This document shows, in pieces, positions 35,534 to 44,486 of a stretch of 64,000 nt of DNA. Position numbers and translations under genes: made by a program. Source of the stretch: Vicingaceae bacterium (GTDB lineage Bacteria; Bacteroidota; Bacteroidia; Flavobacteriales_E; Vicingaceae); contig BPHE01000002.1 of NCBI GenBank assembly GCA_026003395.1, positions 186,001-250,000 on the forward strand. Direction: 5' to 3'. Numbering within the stretch: position 1 is the stretch's first letter; the number at the start of each line of letters is the position of its first letter. Below the pieces are notes generated by a model. The model ran no database searches. It was given only the letters and a program-made list of their open reading frames with translations, and was not told where the DNA came from.

Positions 35534-36645
35534 ACAAAAAACAAATCTTGTGTAATTCTATCTGTCCAAATTAACCCTTTTTCTGTTAGTTTCAAAAAAT
35601 TTTGTTCCAATTTCAAATACTCGTCTTTGAGATAATTTTCACTGTTTTTTAAAATTTTTTGTTTGTCTGCTTCATCAAAAAATTGAAGGTTTATTCCATC
35701 TTTCAAACGCAATGATGTTAAAATAACTTCATTTTTCACTTGATTATTGCTTAGCTCTTCTATAGAAAAATATTGTTGACCTTCATTTATTCTTCTGATA
35801 TACAATGGATTATTCGCAATATTCCACCTTCGGTGTCCATTGAAATAAGAATGTGCGGATGGACCTATACCTGTATATGTTTCCCTTTGCCAATAGGATA
35901 AATTATGTCGCGAACGAAAATTTTGCCCTCTTGCATAATTGGAAATTTCATAATGTTCAAAACCATTTTTTAAGGCCAATTCCCGGGTTAAATAAAACAT
36001 GTCAACCAGATCTGCATCATCTGCGATATTTTTAAGTTTATTTTTTTTTTGCAAATAACCAAAATACGTCTGTGGCTCAATGGTTAATTGATAGGCAGAG
36101 AAATGTTTTATCGGCAAGGACAATAGATATTTCAATGAAGATAAGTATTTATCTTTTCCTGTCATTCCAAAAATTATGTCCACGCTTACATTCTCAAAAC
36201 CCACTGCAAACAATGTCTCTATAGCATCAATGGCCTGTGACGCATCATGCATGCGATTCATTTTTCTTAAAGTATCATTGTCTAAACTTTGTACGCCTAA
36301 ACTAATCCTGTTAATTCCCAATTGTTTCCATTCAAGTGCCCTGGTTTTGGATACATGTTCGGGATTAACTTCAAGGGTTATTTCAGTGTCACCGGCTATG
36401 ATATACTTTAAACGAAGTGTATCTAACAACAATTCTGTTTGTTCGGATGTGAGCAATGAAGGAGTGCCTCCCCCGAAATAAATCGTATTCAAAACAGATT
36501 GACGGGGTATTTCATTTCTCTGATCAATCTCCATTTGCATGGCTTTGATCATCTGCCCTATTGTTTTCTTTCGGGTAGAAAAATGAAAATCACAGTAATG
36601 ACAAGCTCTTTCGCAATAAGGTATATGTATGTAGATATGACTCAT
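35530..36645 (-). CDS. hemW: Radical SAM heme chaperone HemW
   Basis: Encodes 371 residues. The radical SAM cluster motif CX3CX2C is Cys11, Cys15, Cys18 (YCERACHYCDF). The next motif is TIYFGGGTPSLL, with GVQSLDND later. The C-terminal HemN-like domain is present. HemW lacks the extra N-terminal residues of true coproporphyrinogen dehydrogenase HemN, and the start here is at the usual HemW position. It inserts heme into respiratory proteins. hisF2 ends one base upstream; the cyclase gene overlaps downstream. Confidence 0.93.
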   Translation of the reverse strand: MSHIYIHIPYCERACHYCDFHFSTRKKTIGQMIKAMQMEIDQRNEIPRQSVLNTIYFGGGTPSLLTSEQTELLLDTLRLKYIIAGDTEITLEVNPEHVSKTRALEWKQLGINRISLGVQSLDNDTLRKMNRMHDASQAIDAIETLFAVGFENVSVDIIFGMTGKDKYLSSLKYLLSLPIKHFSAYQLTIEPQTYFGYLQKKNKLKNIADDADLVDMFYLTRELALKNGFEHYEISNYARGQNFRSRHNLSYWQRETYTGIGPSAHSYFNGHRRWNIANNPLYIRRINEGQQYFSIEELSNNQVKNEVILTSLRLKDGINLQFFDEADKQKILKNSENYLKDEYLKLEQNFLKLTEKGLIWTDRITQDLFFV

Positions 36646-36646
36646 A

Positions 36647-37411
36647 TCACTTTCTACTGAAAATCTCTTGAATTTCTTTACGTGTAGGGTAATTGATCAA
36701 CACCCCTCTGCGGGGACCGTGATACACAAAGATACTTCCTGCTGCAGCTGCAGATGCTCCGGCTTCTATGGCTTTATGGCAATCTTGCAAATTACCGCAT
36801 CCCCCTGCGGCGATTACAGGTATTTTGACATTTTCGCTCACTTGCCTGATCAATTCCAAATCATAGCCTTTCATCGTTCCATCCAAGTCAACTGATTGAA
36901 TCATAATTTCTCCGGCGCCCAAATTTTCAGCCATACGGGCAGCTTCTATCACGCTCATGTCAACCTTTTGTCTTGCATTTCTTATCCTGACCGTTTTTTT
37001 ACCCAGCCAATTTTTTTTTACATCTATACACACAATTACACTTTGATTCCCAAAATGTTCGGCTGTTGCACGAATCACGTCAGGATTTTCAAACAGGGCC
37101 GCTCCAAACACAACTTTCTCGGCACCGTTTTTTAACACTTCTTTTACATCATCAAAAGACGATATCCCTCCTCCAAATGCAAATGGCATATATGCCTCTT
37201 CTGAAATTTTTCTAATCAATTGTGGATTTGGTTTACGCTTTTCGACTGTTGCCAAGATATCCAGAAATATCAATTCGTCACTCTCCATTTCATTGAAAAT
37301 CTTTACGGCATTCATTGGATCACCTACGTAAACAGAATTTGAGAATTTTACCGTCTTTACAAGGCCGCCGTTTTTCATCAACAAAATGGGAATTATTCTT
37401 GGTATAAACAT
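36647..37411 (-). CDS. HisF2-type cyclase subunit homolog (acetamidino modification family)
   Basis: Encodes 254 residues, a TIM barrel like HisF, with VVFGAAL and VIAAGGCGN phosphate-binding strands. The catalytic Asp11 of HisF (in PCLDVKDG) is replaced: here the strand reads PILLMKNGG. The second Asp, equivalent to Asp130, is kept in CIDVKK. This pattern is typical of HisF2/AglZ-type proteins, which with HisH2 deliver ammonia to a PseA/WbpG-like amidotransferase for acetamidino sugars. No such partner is in the window. It follows hisH2 after 5 bases and precedes hemW by one base. Confidence 0.82.
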   Translation of the reverse strand: MFIPRIIPILLMKNGGLVKTVKFSNSVYVGDPMNAVKIFNEMESDELIFLDILATVEKRKPNPQLIRKISEEAYMPFAFGGGISSFDDVKEVLKNGAEKVVFGAALFENPDVIRATAEHFGNQSVIVCIDVKKNWLGKKTVRIRNARQKVDMSVIEAARMAENLGAGEIMIQSVDLDGTMKGYDLELIRQVSENVKIPVIAAGGCGNLQDCHKAIEAGASAAAAGSIFVYHGPRRGVLINYPTRKEIQEIFSRK

Positions 37412-37416
37412 ATTTC

Positions 37417-38022
37417 TTATAATTTTAAGAAGTTTTCCAGCAAGTGTAAGCCGTCTCCATGGCTTTTTTCGGGATGAAACTGCACACCCATAATATTGTC
37501 ATTTACCACTACACTATGAAATTCGATACCATATTTTGTAGTTGCTCCTACCCATGTCGGGTCATCGCAGATCACATAATATGAATGAACAAAATAAAAA
37601 CGCATAGTAGGTAAAATGTTATGCAACAAAGGATGACTTGATGCGGGTTCTATATTATTCCATCCTATATGAGGAATTCTTATACCTACGTCAGGAAATC
37701 TTTTGGTTAAGGCCGGCACCCAGGCCAATCCCCTACATGCTCCTTCTTCGCTGTATTGTGTCATCAATTGCATTCCTAAACAAATGCCCAATACAGGTTT
37801 CTTTCTTTCAATCACTTGATAATTTAAAACACCGATTAAACCCAATTTGTTTAAATTGTCCATTCCTCTGGAAAAATGCCCTACGCCGGGTAAAACCAGT
37901 TTATCGGCACGCTCTATATCTTTTGGGTCTGACGATACCGTTACTTCCATTTGTAAACGTCTAAAGGCCTTGTTAACAGAATGCAAATTCCCCATGCCAT
38001 AATCAATAATACATATTTTCAT
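37417..38022 (-). CDS. HisH2-type glutamine amidotransferase subunit
   Basis: Encodes 201 residues from the ATG at 38022; upstream in-frame starts at 38028 and 38055 are less likely. It is a class I glutaminase: nucleophile Cys in GICLGMQLM, and His/Glu in GVQFHPEKS. The N-terminus (CIIDYGMGNLHSV) is that of HisH. It probably pairs with the adjacent HisF2 homolog to release ammonia from glutamine. Because the partner lacks the HisF catalytic Asp, histidine synthesis is unlikely. First gene of the hisH2-hisF2-hemW-cyclase run. Confidence 0.82.
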   Translation of the reverse strand: MKICIIDYGMGNLHSVNKAFRRLQMEVTVSSDPKDIERADKLVLPGVGHFSRGMDNLNKLGLIGVLNYQVIERKKPVLGICLGMQLMTQYSEEGACRGLAWVPALTKRFPDVGIRIPHIGWNNIEPASSHPLLHNILPTMRFYFVHSYYVICDDPTWVGATTKYGIEFHSVVVNDNIMGVQFHPEKSHGDGLHLLENFLKL

Positions 38023-38120
38023 AATCATCGGAAAAATTAATGACTTAAAAAACAAATTTTAAATAATATGATTTTAAAAATTGATTGTTTTACTCCAAAT
38101 TTGCATCAAAGTTAAAGAAT

Positions 38121-38987
38121 ATGATAACTTACGACCCTAAAAATTTAAAAGTTCCCGATTTACATCAATTGCTTTTAGGTGCCATTAGTCCCAGGCCGAT
38201 TGCTTTTGCAAGCACCATAAATAAAAACGGCAATGTGAATTTGGCTCCTTTTAGTTTTTTCAATGTATTTAGTGCAAATCCACCGATATTGGTTTTTTCA
38301 CCTGCACGAAGCGGGCGGACGGGTGCCACGAAAAACACGTTTGACAATGTAAAAGAAATAGCCGAAGTGGTTATTAATATTGTCAATTATAAGATGGTCT
38401 ACCCAATGTCACTCGCATCGGCGGAATATCCGTCAGAAATCAACGAATTTGAAAAAGCGGGTTTCACCCCCGTGGCTTCTGAATGCATCAGACCTCCACG
38501 TGTAAAGGAAAGCCCTGTTCAATTTGAATGCAAAGTCAATCAAGTTATAGAATTGGGTGCAGGTGGAGGAGCAGGAAACTTGATTGTTTGCGAAGTTTTG
38601 CGTTTTCATATTAACCCTGCAGTGTTAAATAAAGAAGGTAAAATCGACCCGTTCAAAATTGACTTAGTAGCCCGAATGGGAGGCAATTGGTATTGCAGAG
38701 CGCAAGGTGATGCACTTTTTGAAGTTGAAAAACCAATGAACCGTTTGGGTATAGGCATAGACCAATTGCCCCAATCCATTGCTCAAAGCAAAGTGCTTAC
38801 TCACAATGATCTGGCCCAATTAGCAGATTGTGACCAATTACCGGATTCTCATGATGTTGACCAATATAAAAAACATTATCTGACCACTATTCCCGGAACC
38901 ATTGAAGAAATGCACAAACACGCCCAAATGCTCATTCGACAAAAGAAAATTAAAGAAGCTTGGTTATATTTGTTGGCTTGTAGTTAA
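38121..38987 (+). CDS. Flavin reductase family protein (flavoredoxin-like)
   Basis: Encodes 288 residues from the ATG at 38121. The N-terminal FMN-binding split-barrel has the family segment GAISPRPIAFASTI and FSFFNVFSANPPILVFSP. A C-terminal part of about 90 residues is an extra helical segment. Such proteins bind FMN and transfer electrons, or reduce flavin with NAD(P)H. It is divergent from hisH2, and atoE follows after 14 bases. Confidence 0.87.
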   Translation: MITYDPKNLKVPDLHQLLLGAISPRPIAFASTINKNGNVNLAPFSFFNVFSANPPILVFSPARSGRTGATKNTFDNVKEIAEVVINIVNYKMVYPMSLASAEYPSEINEFEKAGFTPVASECIRPPRVKESPVQFECKVNQVIELGAGGGAGNLIVCEVLRFHINPAVLNKEGKIDPFKIDLVARMGGNWYCRAQGDALFEVEKPMNRLGIGIDQLPQSIAQSKVLTHNDLAQLADCDQLPDSHDVDQYKKHYLTTIPGTIEEMHKHAQMLIRQKKIKEAWLYLLACS

Positions 38988-39001
38988 CCCATCTTACCAA
39001 A

Positions 39002-40396
39002 ATGAAAAAAATTTCCGGTCTATATCACGATTTTTTTCAACGTTTTTTTCCTTCTCCCTTCATGCTTGCCATCATTCTTACAGTGATCGTTTTTATCGCT
39101 TCGATTGGAATGTTTATCTCAAATGGAAACAACGGTTATGAGGCATTGATAAATTCATTTAATTCCTGGGAGAAAGGTTTCTGGAATGGTCCAATGTTGG
39201 AGTTTGCCTTTCAAATGATGGTCATGCTTACGTTTGGACATGCTCTTGCCATTTCACCATTTTTTGAACGAAAAATTAAATCGTTGCTAAAGCATTTTCA
39301 TAGCAATGCATCTTTGGCAGCAGTTACGGCATTGCTGGCCTGCCTTTCGGCATGGTTCAACTGGGGTTTTGGTTTAATCATAGGGGCAGTGATGGCCAGA
39401 AAATCATATGAATACGCAGCATCAAACAATATACCCGTCAACTATCCTTTAATTGCTGCAGCAGGTTATTCTGGTCTTATGATTTGGCATCAAGGCATAT
39501 CCGGATCATCGCTTTCGAAAGTTTCTGAATATGGACATCTTCAAAAACTCATGGTAGGAATGTTGCCGGAAGATGTACTATCAAATCTCCCGGATTTAAT
39601 TTCGTATACTGACACGGTGTTTTCCTGGCAAAACCTTTTTGTTTCAATTTTATCTTTAGTGTTCATTCCTTCATTTTTTTATATTTTGGGACGCACCGAA
39701 CCGGTATCTATTGCCAATCAAAAATTTCAGGTCAAATTTACTCCGGTTCAATCCCGATCTGTTTCTGGAATAGAAGCCATCGAAGATTGGCCTTTTTTAG
39801 GAAAAATCATTGGAATGATTATTTTTGTTTATCTCGTATTGCAATATTTCATCCTGCCTGAAAAAATTACATTTGCCTTTCCGCCTAATCTGATTAACTT
39901 TTTTTTGTTGGCGTTGATCTTTTGGTTTCATGGTTCTTTGAAAAAAATTCAACATGCCATTGATGATGCAATTGGAGGATCGGCCGGAATTTTATTGCAA
40001 TTTCCTTTTTACTTTGGCATCATGGGTTTGATGAAAGACAGTGGAATGGTGCAAGTTATCAGCCGTCAGATCGTGGAATGGTCCTCTCCTCAATCTTTGC
40101 CATTCTTCACATTCATCAATTCTGCCATTGTCAACTTTTTTGTTCCCAGTGGAGGCGGTCAATGGGCAATACAAGCACCCATCATTATTCAATCTTGCAT
40201 CGAAACAGGCAGTGATCTGTCTAAAAACATACTTGCTTTTGCTTATGGAGATCAATTAACAAACATGCTACAACCATTTTGGGCTATTCCGTTATTGGGA
40301 ATTACTAAGTTACCCGCAAAAGACATTCTTCCTTACAGCACCATGCTGATGTTTATAGGCATGATAATTTTTTCTCTCGGTATTCTTTTGTTTTGA
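39002..40396 (+). CDS. Short-chain fatty acid transporter (AtoE family)
   Basis: Encodes 464 residues, polytopic with about 11-12 membrane helices. Family features are the HALAISPFFERK, LACLSAWFNWGFGLI and NFFVPSGGGQWAIQAP segments, as in AtoE (TIGR00366). It probably imports short-chain fatty acids such as butyrate. An acyl-CoA dehydrogenase lies elsewhere in the window but is not linked. It is probably co-transcribed with the flavin reductase. Confidence 0.9.
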   Translation: MKKISGLYHDFFQRFFPSPFMLAIILTVIVFIASIGMFISNGNNGYEALINSFNSWEKGFWNGPMLEFAFQMMVMLTFGHALAISPFFERKIKSLLKHFHSNASLAAVTALLACLSAWFNWGFGLIIGAVMARKSYEYAASNNIPVNYPLIAAAGYSGLMIWHQGISGSSLSKVSEYGHLQKLMVGMLPEDVLSNLPDLISYTDTVFSWQNLFVSILSLVFIPSFFYILGRTEPVSIANQKFQVKFTPVQSRSVSGIEAIEDWPFLGKIIGMIIFVYLVLQYFILPEKITFAFPPNLINFFLLALIFWFHGSLKKIQHAIDDAIGGSAGILLQFPFYFGIMGLMKDSGMVQVISRQIVEWSSPQSLPFFTFINSAIVNFFVPSGGGQWAIQAPIIIQSCIETGSDLSKNILAFAYGDQLTNMLQPFWAIPLLGITKLPAKDILPYSTMLMFIGMIIFSLGILLF

Positions 40397-40554
40397 TTGA
40401 AATCATTACTCTTTATGATAATAATGCCATTTATTTCTTCTTAATTGACGTTAAATGTATGTCAATTTGACTTTCATTTTTTACTTTTGTCATGATAAAT
40501 GCAAACGGCATAAATCTTGAAAAGCATTGATCTATAAATTAAAAATTAAAAATT

Positions 40555-41268
40555 ATGTTGTTGTTCATATATGACGGTGGAATATTGCTGATCGGCATCA
40601 TCACCATGATTGTCAGCATGTATGTTAGTTGGAAGCTGCGCTCGAAATTCAAAGAATTTTCTCAAATGCAGCTTTCGCAACCTCTTTCAGGCAAAGAAAT
40701 TGCCGAAGCGATGCTTCGCGACCACAATATTACCGATGTGAAAGTCATCAGTGTTGAAGGAGAATTAACCGATCATTACAACCCAATCAATAAAACGATC
40801 AATCTGAGCCATGATGTGTATTATGGACGTAATGCGGCGGCGGCGGCTGTTGCTGCCCACGAAACCGGTCATGCCATTCAGCATGCTACGGCCTACTCTA
40901 TGTTGAAACTGCGCAGTGCCTTAGTGCCTCTTCAAAATGCAAGTGCCAAAATTTTAAATATCATTGTGATATTGAGTATTTTTGGAGGATTTCTTATTTA
41001 CGGCACAATACCCATCGACTTGGTATTGTATGTCATTATTGCCACTTACGGCATTATGACCTTGTTTGCTTTTGTCACATTACCTGTAGAATTCGACGCC
41101 AGTAGAAGAGCTTTAGTGTGGATCAAACAAAGAGGCATTGTCACATCCTCTGAATACAGTCAGGCTAAAGAAGCCCTTACCTGGGCTGCTTTGACATATG
41201 TTGTGGCAGCATTGGGCTCATTGGCAACTTTGTTATATTACATTTCCCTTTTGAGTCGGAGAGATTAA
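40555..41268 (+). CDS. Membrane zinc metallopeptidase (YugP/Zn_peptidase_2 family)
   Basis: Encodes 237 residues. There is an N-terminal membrane helix (about 3-22), then the zinc-binding HETGH in VAAHETGHAIQHA and two or three further hydrophobic helices (about 130-180 and 205-230). This matches PF04298, the YugP family. The substrate is unknown. Its last 36 bases overlap the convergent folC gene. Confidence 0.9.
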   Translation: MLLFIYDGGILLIGIITMIVSMYVSWKLRSKFKEFSQMQLSQPLSGKEIAEAMLRDHNITDVKVISVEGELTDHYNPINKTINLSHDVYYGRNAAAAAVAAHETGHAIQHATAYSMLKLRSALVPLQNASAKILNIIVILSIFGGFLIYGTIPIDLVLYVIIATYGIMTLFAFVTLPVEFDASRRALVWIKQRGIVTSSEYSQAKEALTWAALTYVVAALGSLATLLYYISLLSRRD

Positions 41269-42513
41269 GTCGTTTTGCAACGCCAGCAAAATGTCGGAAA
41301 CTACAAAAAAGCTGCCTGTGGCTACAATAAGTGTCTTTTGATCAGCTTCTTCAATGGCTGCTTTAAGAGCTTCAACAGGCGTTGCAAAACATCTAAAACC
41401 CAACCCCCGGAAATGTTTTGCCAACTCTTCAACAGGCAATCCCCTTGGAACATCAGGTTTACATAAGTAATAGGTATATTCAACCGGAAGCAACCCTGCT
41501 ATCTTACCAACATCTTTATCTTTGACAACCCCAAATACAATTGACACCTTCTTGTCCGGAAATTTTTGAATGTTTTGCAATAATTCTTTGATGCCGGCTT
41601 CATTATGAGCAACATCTATAAATATCAAAGGTTTTTCACTCAATTTTTCAAACCTGCCCCTGAAACCTGTGTTGGTTGAAACATTCCTGACACCAGATAC
41701 AAATTCCGGCAGGTCTATAGAAAATTTATCTTTGATAATTTCTTTTGTTGCCCAAACGCAAAGTAAATTTTTTCGTTGAAAATCCGGCAAATCTTTTAAA
41801 ATGTCTGCCGGGATTTGATTTTCGAAAGAATTCTTCCATAAACTCGCTGTATAAAAAGGGGCTTTTTTTTCTAATGCAATTTTTTTGAAAACATGGCTGT
41901 AATTTGCATCATCTTCACTCAATAAAAATGGCTTCGATGGTTTGATAATCCCTGCTTTTTCAAAAGCAATTTTCTCCAATGTATCTCCCAAAAATTGCTG
42001 ATGATCAAAAGAAACATTCGTGACGATAGAAACTACCGGATCAACTACATTAGTAGAATCTAACCTTCCCCCCATTCCCACCTCTATCACTGCAACATCC
42101 ACTTGTTGATCGGCAAAATATTGAAATGCCAAACCGGTAGTCCATTCAAAAAATGATAATTTAAGCGTATCAACTTCTTTTTTATAGCGTTTAACAAATT
42201 CGATTATATAATTTTCATCTATCCATTTTCCGTCAATCTTGATTCTTTCTCTGTAGTCAATCAAGTGTGGTGAGGTAAATAATCCCGTCTTGTATCCGGC
42301 TTCTTGCAACACAGACGCTAAATAATGCGTCACCGAACCTTTTCCATTTGTCCCTCCAACGTGTATTACAGGAAATCTTCTATAAGGATGGCCGAGAATA
42401 TCCATCCAAGCCACTGTCAATGACAGATCAGCTTTATATGCAGGGGCGCCTACCCTTTGAAACATCGGCAGACATGAGTAAAGATAATCCAATACTTCTT
42501 TGTAAGTATTCAT
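41233..42513 (-). CDS. folC: Bifunctional folylpolyglutamate synthase/dihydrofolate synthase
   Basis: Encodes 426 residues, Mur-ligase-like. The P-loop is HVGGTNGKGSVTH, then LFTSPHLIDYRERI and NVSFDHQQFLG, with DVAHNEAG in the C-terminal domain; all are FolC motifs. It adds glutamate to dihydropteroate and to folates. The 3' end overlaps the opposite-strand metallopeptidase by 36 bases. It follows tonB by 3 bases on the minus strand. A 13-bp inverted repeat lies near its 3' end. Confidence 0.94.
   Translation of the reverse strand: MNTYKEVLDYLYSCLPMFQRVGAPAYKADLSLTVAWMDILGHPYRRFPVIHVGGTNGKGSVTHYLASVLQEAGYKTGLFTSPHLIDYRERIKIDGKWIDENYIIEFVKRYKKEVDTLKLSFFEWTTGLAFQYFADQQVDVAVIEVGMGGRLDSTNVVDPVVSIVTNVSFDHQQFLGDTLEKIAFEKAGIIKPSKPFLLSEDDANYSHVFKKIALEKKAPFYTASLWKNSFENQIPADILKDLPDFQRKNLLCVWATKEIIKDKFSIDLPEFVSGVRNVSTNTGFRGRFEKLSEKPLIFIDVAHNEAGIKELLQNIQKFPDKKVSIVFGVVKDKDVGKIAGLLPVEYTYYLCKPDVPRGLPVEELAKHFRGLGFRCFATPVEALKAAIEEADQKTLIVATGSFFVVSDILLALQNDLISPTQKGNVI
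41272..41390. repeat. 13-bp inverted repeat near the folC 3' end
   Basis: GTTTTGCAACGCC (41272-41284) and GGCGTTGCAAAAC (41378-41390) are exact reverse complements 93 bases apart, both within folC codons. Confidence 0.7.
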
Positions 42514-42516
42514 AAA

Positions 42517-43284
42517 TTAATTGAGGATAAAACGGAAAGTAATGGTGCCTCGTTGTTCTTCCGGAGCATCCGCTTTAACGGAGAATCTTGTTTTTAATGC
42601 AGCTTCAGTGGCTTTTTTATACAAAACCGGACTTGTGGTGGTTGACCCTCTGTAACCGGGCTTTGCCCTCACCACACGACCATCACGATCAACCCATATC
42701 TCCACCACCACAATACCTTGCTCTTGGGAATCGTCATCGATTGAAGGATATGATTTTACGGTACGTCCATTTAGTGAATAGCTGATGTTGCTGCCATTTC
42801 CTCCGCCACTAAACTGACCGGAGTTAGGATCGCCATCTTGTTCTCCTTGATTTCCCGGCCGGCCTGTATTTCCTTCATCAGCCGGTTTACCGGTATTTTG
42901 ATTTTTTTTCCAGGTATTGAGTAAGTTTTTGAGTTCTTCTTTCACTTTTTCTTCTTCTGTTTTTTCTTTCTTTTTATCCACCTTTTTATCCGGCTTGTTT
43001 TTTTCCTTTGGCAATTCTATTGATTCAGGTTCATCTTGAGTGAGAATATTTTCTTCGGTTTCCGGACTTACTGGCGGTTGAGTGTTTTGTGATTGAGGTT
43101 GCGGCTCGTTTTCTTGTATGTTCATACCCGTATTGTCGTATCCAAAATCCACCACTATTCCTTGCTCGGGAATTGGCTCAATATGTTTCAACCCGACATA
43201 CATAAACAATAAAATTAATGCCACATGAACAACGATAGTAATGATTAAACTAACTTTTTCTTCTTTTTTTTCTAAAACAGCCAT
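42517..43284 (-). CDS. TonB-like energy transducer
   Basis: Encodes 255 residues. One N-terminal membrane helix (about 12-31) is followed by a long Pro/Glu/Lys-rich periplasmic linker (about 50-130) and a Gly/Asn-rich segment. The C-terminal TonB-type domain contains VVVEIWVDRDGRVVRAKPG and ends with TITFRFILN. It transfers proton motive force to outer membrane receptors or other envelope proteins. Together with exbD and exbB (just upstream on the minus strand) it forms a complete TonB motor. Which receptor it serves is unknown. Confidence 0.9.
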   Translation of the reverse strand: MAVLEKKEEKVSLIITIVVHVALILLFMYVGLKHIEPIPEQGIVVDFGYDNTGMNIQENEPQPQSQNTQPPVSPETEENILTQDEPESIELPKEKNKPDKKVDKKKEKTEEEKVKEELKNLLNTWKKNQNTGKPADEGNTGRPGNQGEQDGDPNSGQFSGGGNGSNISYSLNGRTVKSYPSIDDDSQEQGIVVVEIWVDRDGRVVRAKPGYRGSTTTSPVLYKKATEAALKTRFSVKADAPEEQRGTITFRFILN

Positions 43285-43292
43285 GCTTTATC

Positions 43293-43685
43293 TTATTTTG
43301 GACTTGTGGCAATGACGAGTTTATATTTGTTTCTTGCCGCTATATCCATAATTTTCACGACAAAACCATGAGGGACCATTTCGTCGGCCTTTAAAACTAT
43401 ACCGGGATTTTCTTTTTGCGCCATGATTGGTTTAAGCTGCTCTTCCAAAGTTTCAATCGGAAATTCTTTACCATTCAAAAAGAATTTGCCGTCTGCAGTT
43501 ATGACAATAGTGACTGTTTTAGGATTATTGGTTTTTTGCTTGCTTTTAGGTAAAACAACGTTTAATCCGTATGGTGTAATCAAGGTAGAAATCACTATAA
43601 AAAATATCAATAAAAGAAACACAATATCAGTCATGGATGCCATGCTGAATTCCGCTTTTATTTTTGATTGCGTTCTTAAGCTCAT
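43293..43685 (-). CDS. exbD: ExbD/TolR biopolymer transport protein
   Basis: Encodes 130 residues. A single membrane helix carries the essential Asp20 (SMTDIVFLLLIFF), followed by a periplasmic domain ending in KYKLVIATSPK. It forms the proton-conducting stator with ExbB. It sits 6 bases after exbB and 8 bases before tonB, on one transcript. Confidence 0.92.
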   Translation of the reverse strand: MSLRTQSKIKAEFSMASMTDIVFLLLIFFIVISTLITPYGLNVVLPKSKQKTNNPKTVTIVITADGKFFLNGKEFPIETLEEQLKPIMAQKENPGIVLKADEMVPHGFVVKIMDIAARNKYKLVIATSPK

Positions 43686-43691
43686 AAGAAG

Positions 43692-44393
43692 TTATTTGAC
43701 AGGTTCGTTCAATAAATCCATAAATTCCATAATACGGGCTTCTAGTTTGTACACCACTCTTTCGACACGTGCCACCAATACATTGTATCCCACATAGGCA
43801 ATGATACCAATGACCAAACCTGTGGCCGTTGTCACCATGGCCTGCATAATGCCTCCGGCAAGGTTGGCAATTTCCACTTCGTTACCGGCCGTATACATGT
43901 CATGAAATGTTTTTATCATTCCTAAAACTGTCCCTAAGAAACCCAACATGGGAGCGGCTCCTGATATGGTCGCCAGCCAGGACAAGGATTTTTCCAGTTT
44001 TGCAACCTCCAATTTTCCCGTATTTTCAATAGCTGTCTTTATATCGTTCAAGGGACGGCCAAATCTGGATATGCCTTTCTCCACCATTCTGGCAACAGGA
44101 CTTTGATTCATTTTACAGAGATTTAATGCCGATTCTATTTTTCCGTCAAGAATATAATCTTTTATCTGCATCATAAAGTTGGGATCTTCTTTTTGAGCTT
44201 TGTTAATGGCTATCATTCTTTCAATGATGATATACACCGCAAACATCGACATCAATCCCATGGGTATCATAATATACCATCCACCCATCATGATTAATTC
44301 CCATACTGATATAGTTTCCACACGAGATACTTCAGCCACTGCTCCTAAGGAATCTCCCGTCATTTGAATTTGCAAGATCACCGGTAATTTCAT
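43692..44393 (-). CDS. exbB: ExbB/TolQ/MotA proton channel protein
   Basis: Encodes 233 residues from the ATG at 44393. A TTG at 44402 is also in frame. It has three membrane helices, with the conserved ATISGAAPMLGFLGTVLGMI and ATTATGLVIGIIAYVGYN segments of the MotA/TolQ/ExbB channel. It partners with exbD and tonB downstream. It is the first gene of the cluster. Confidence 0.92.
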   Translation of the reverse strand: MKLPVILQIQMTGDSLGAVAEVSRVETISVWELIMMGGWYIMIPMGLMSMFAVYIIIERMIAINKAQKEDPNFMMQIKDYILDGKIESALNLCKMNQSPVARMVEKGISRFGRPLNDIKTAIENTGKLEVAKLEKSLSWLATISGAAPMLGFLGTVLGMIKTFHDMYTAGNEVEIANLAGGIMQAMVTTATGLVIGIIAYVGYNVLVARVERVVYKLEARIMEFMDLLNEPVK

Positions 44394-44486
44394 ATAATTC
44401 AATTATTTAATGTTTAACGAAATTATGCATTTTTTTATTGCTTGGTATATTGATATCCTGTTTTTATACGTTATTGAATTTGATTA

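Noticed and set aside
36647-38022. Canonical hisH-hisF of histidine synthesis
   Set aside because: The HisF homolog lacks the first catalytic Asp and no other his gene lies nearby; the HisF2 pattern fits better.
38121-40396. A functional link between atoE and the acyl-CoA dehydrogenase at 49483 as a butyrate pathway
   Set aside because: They are 9 kb apart in different transcripts and no other fatty acid degradation gene is present in the window.
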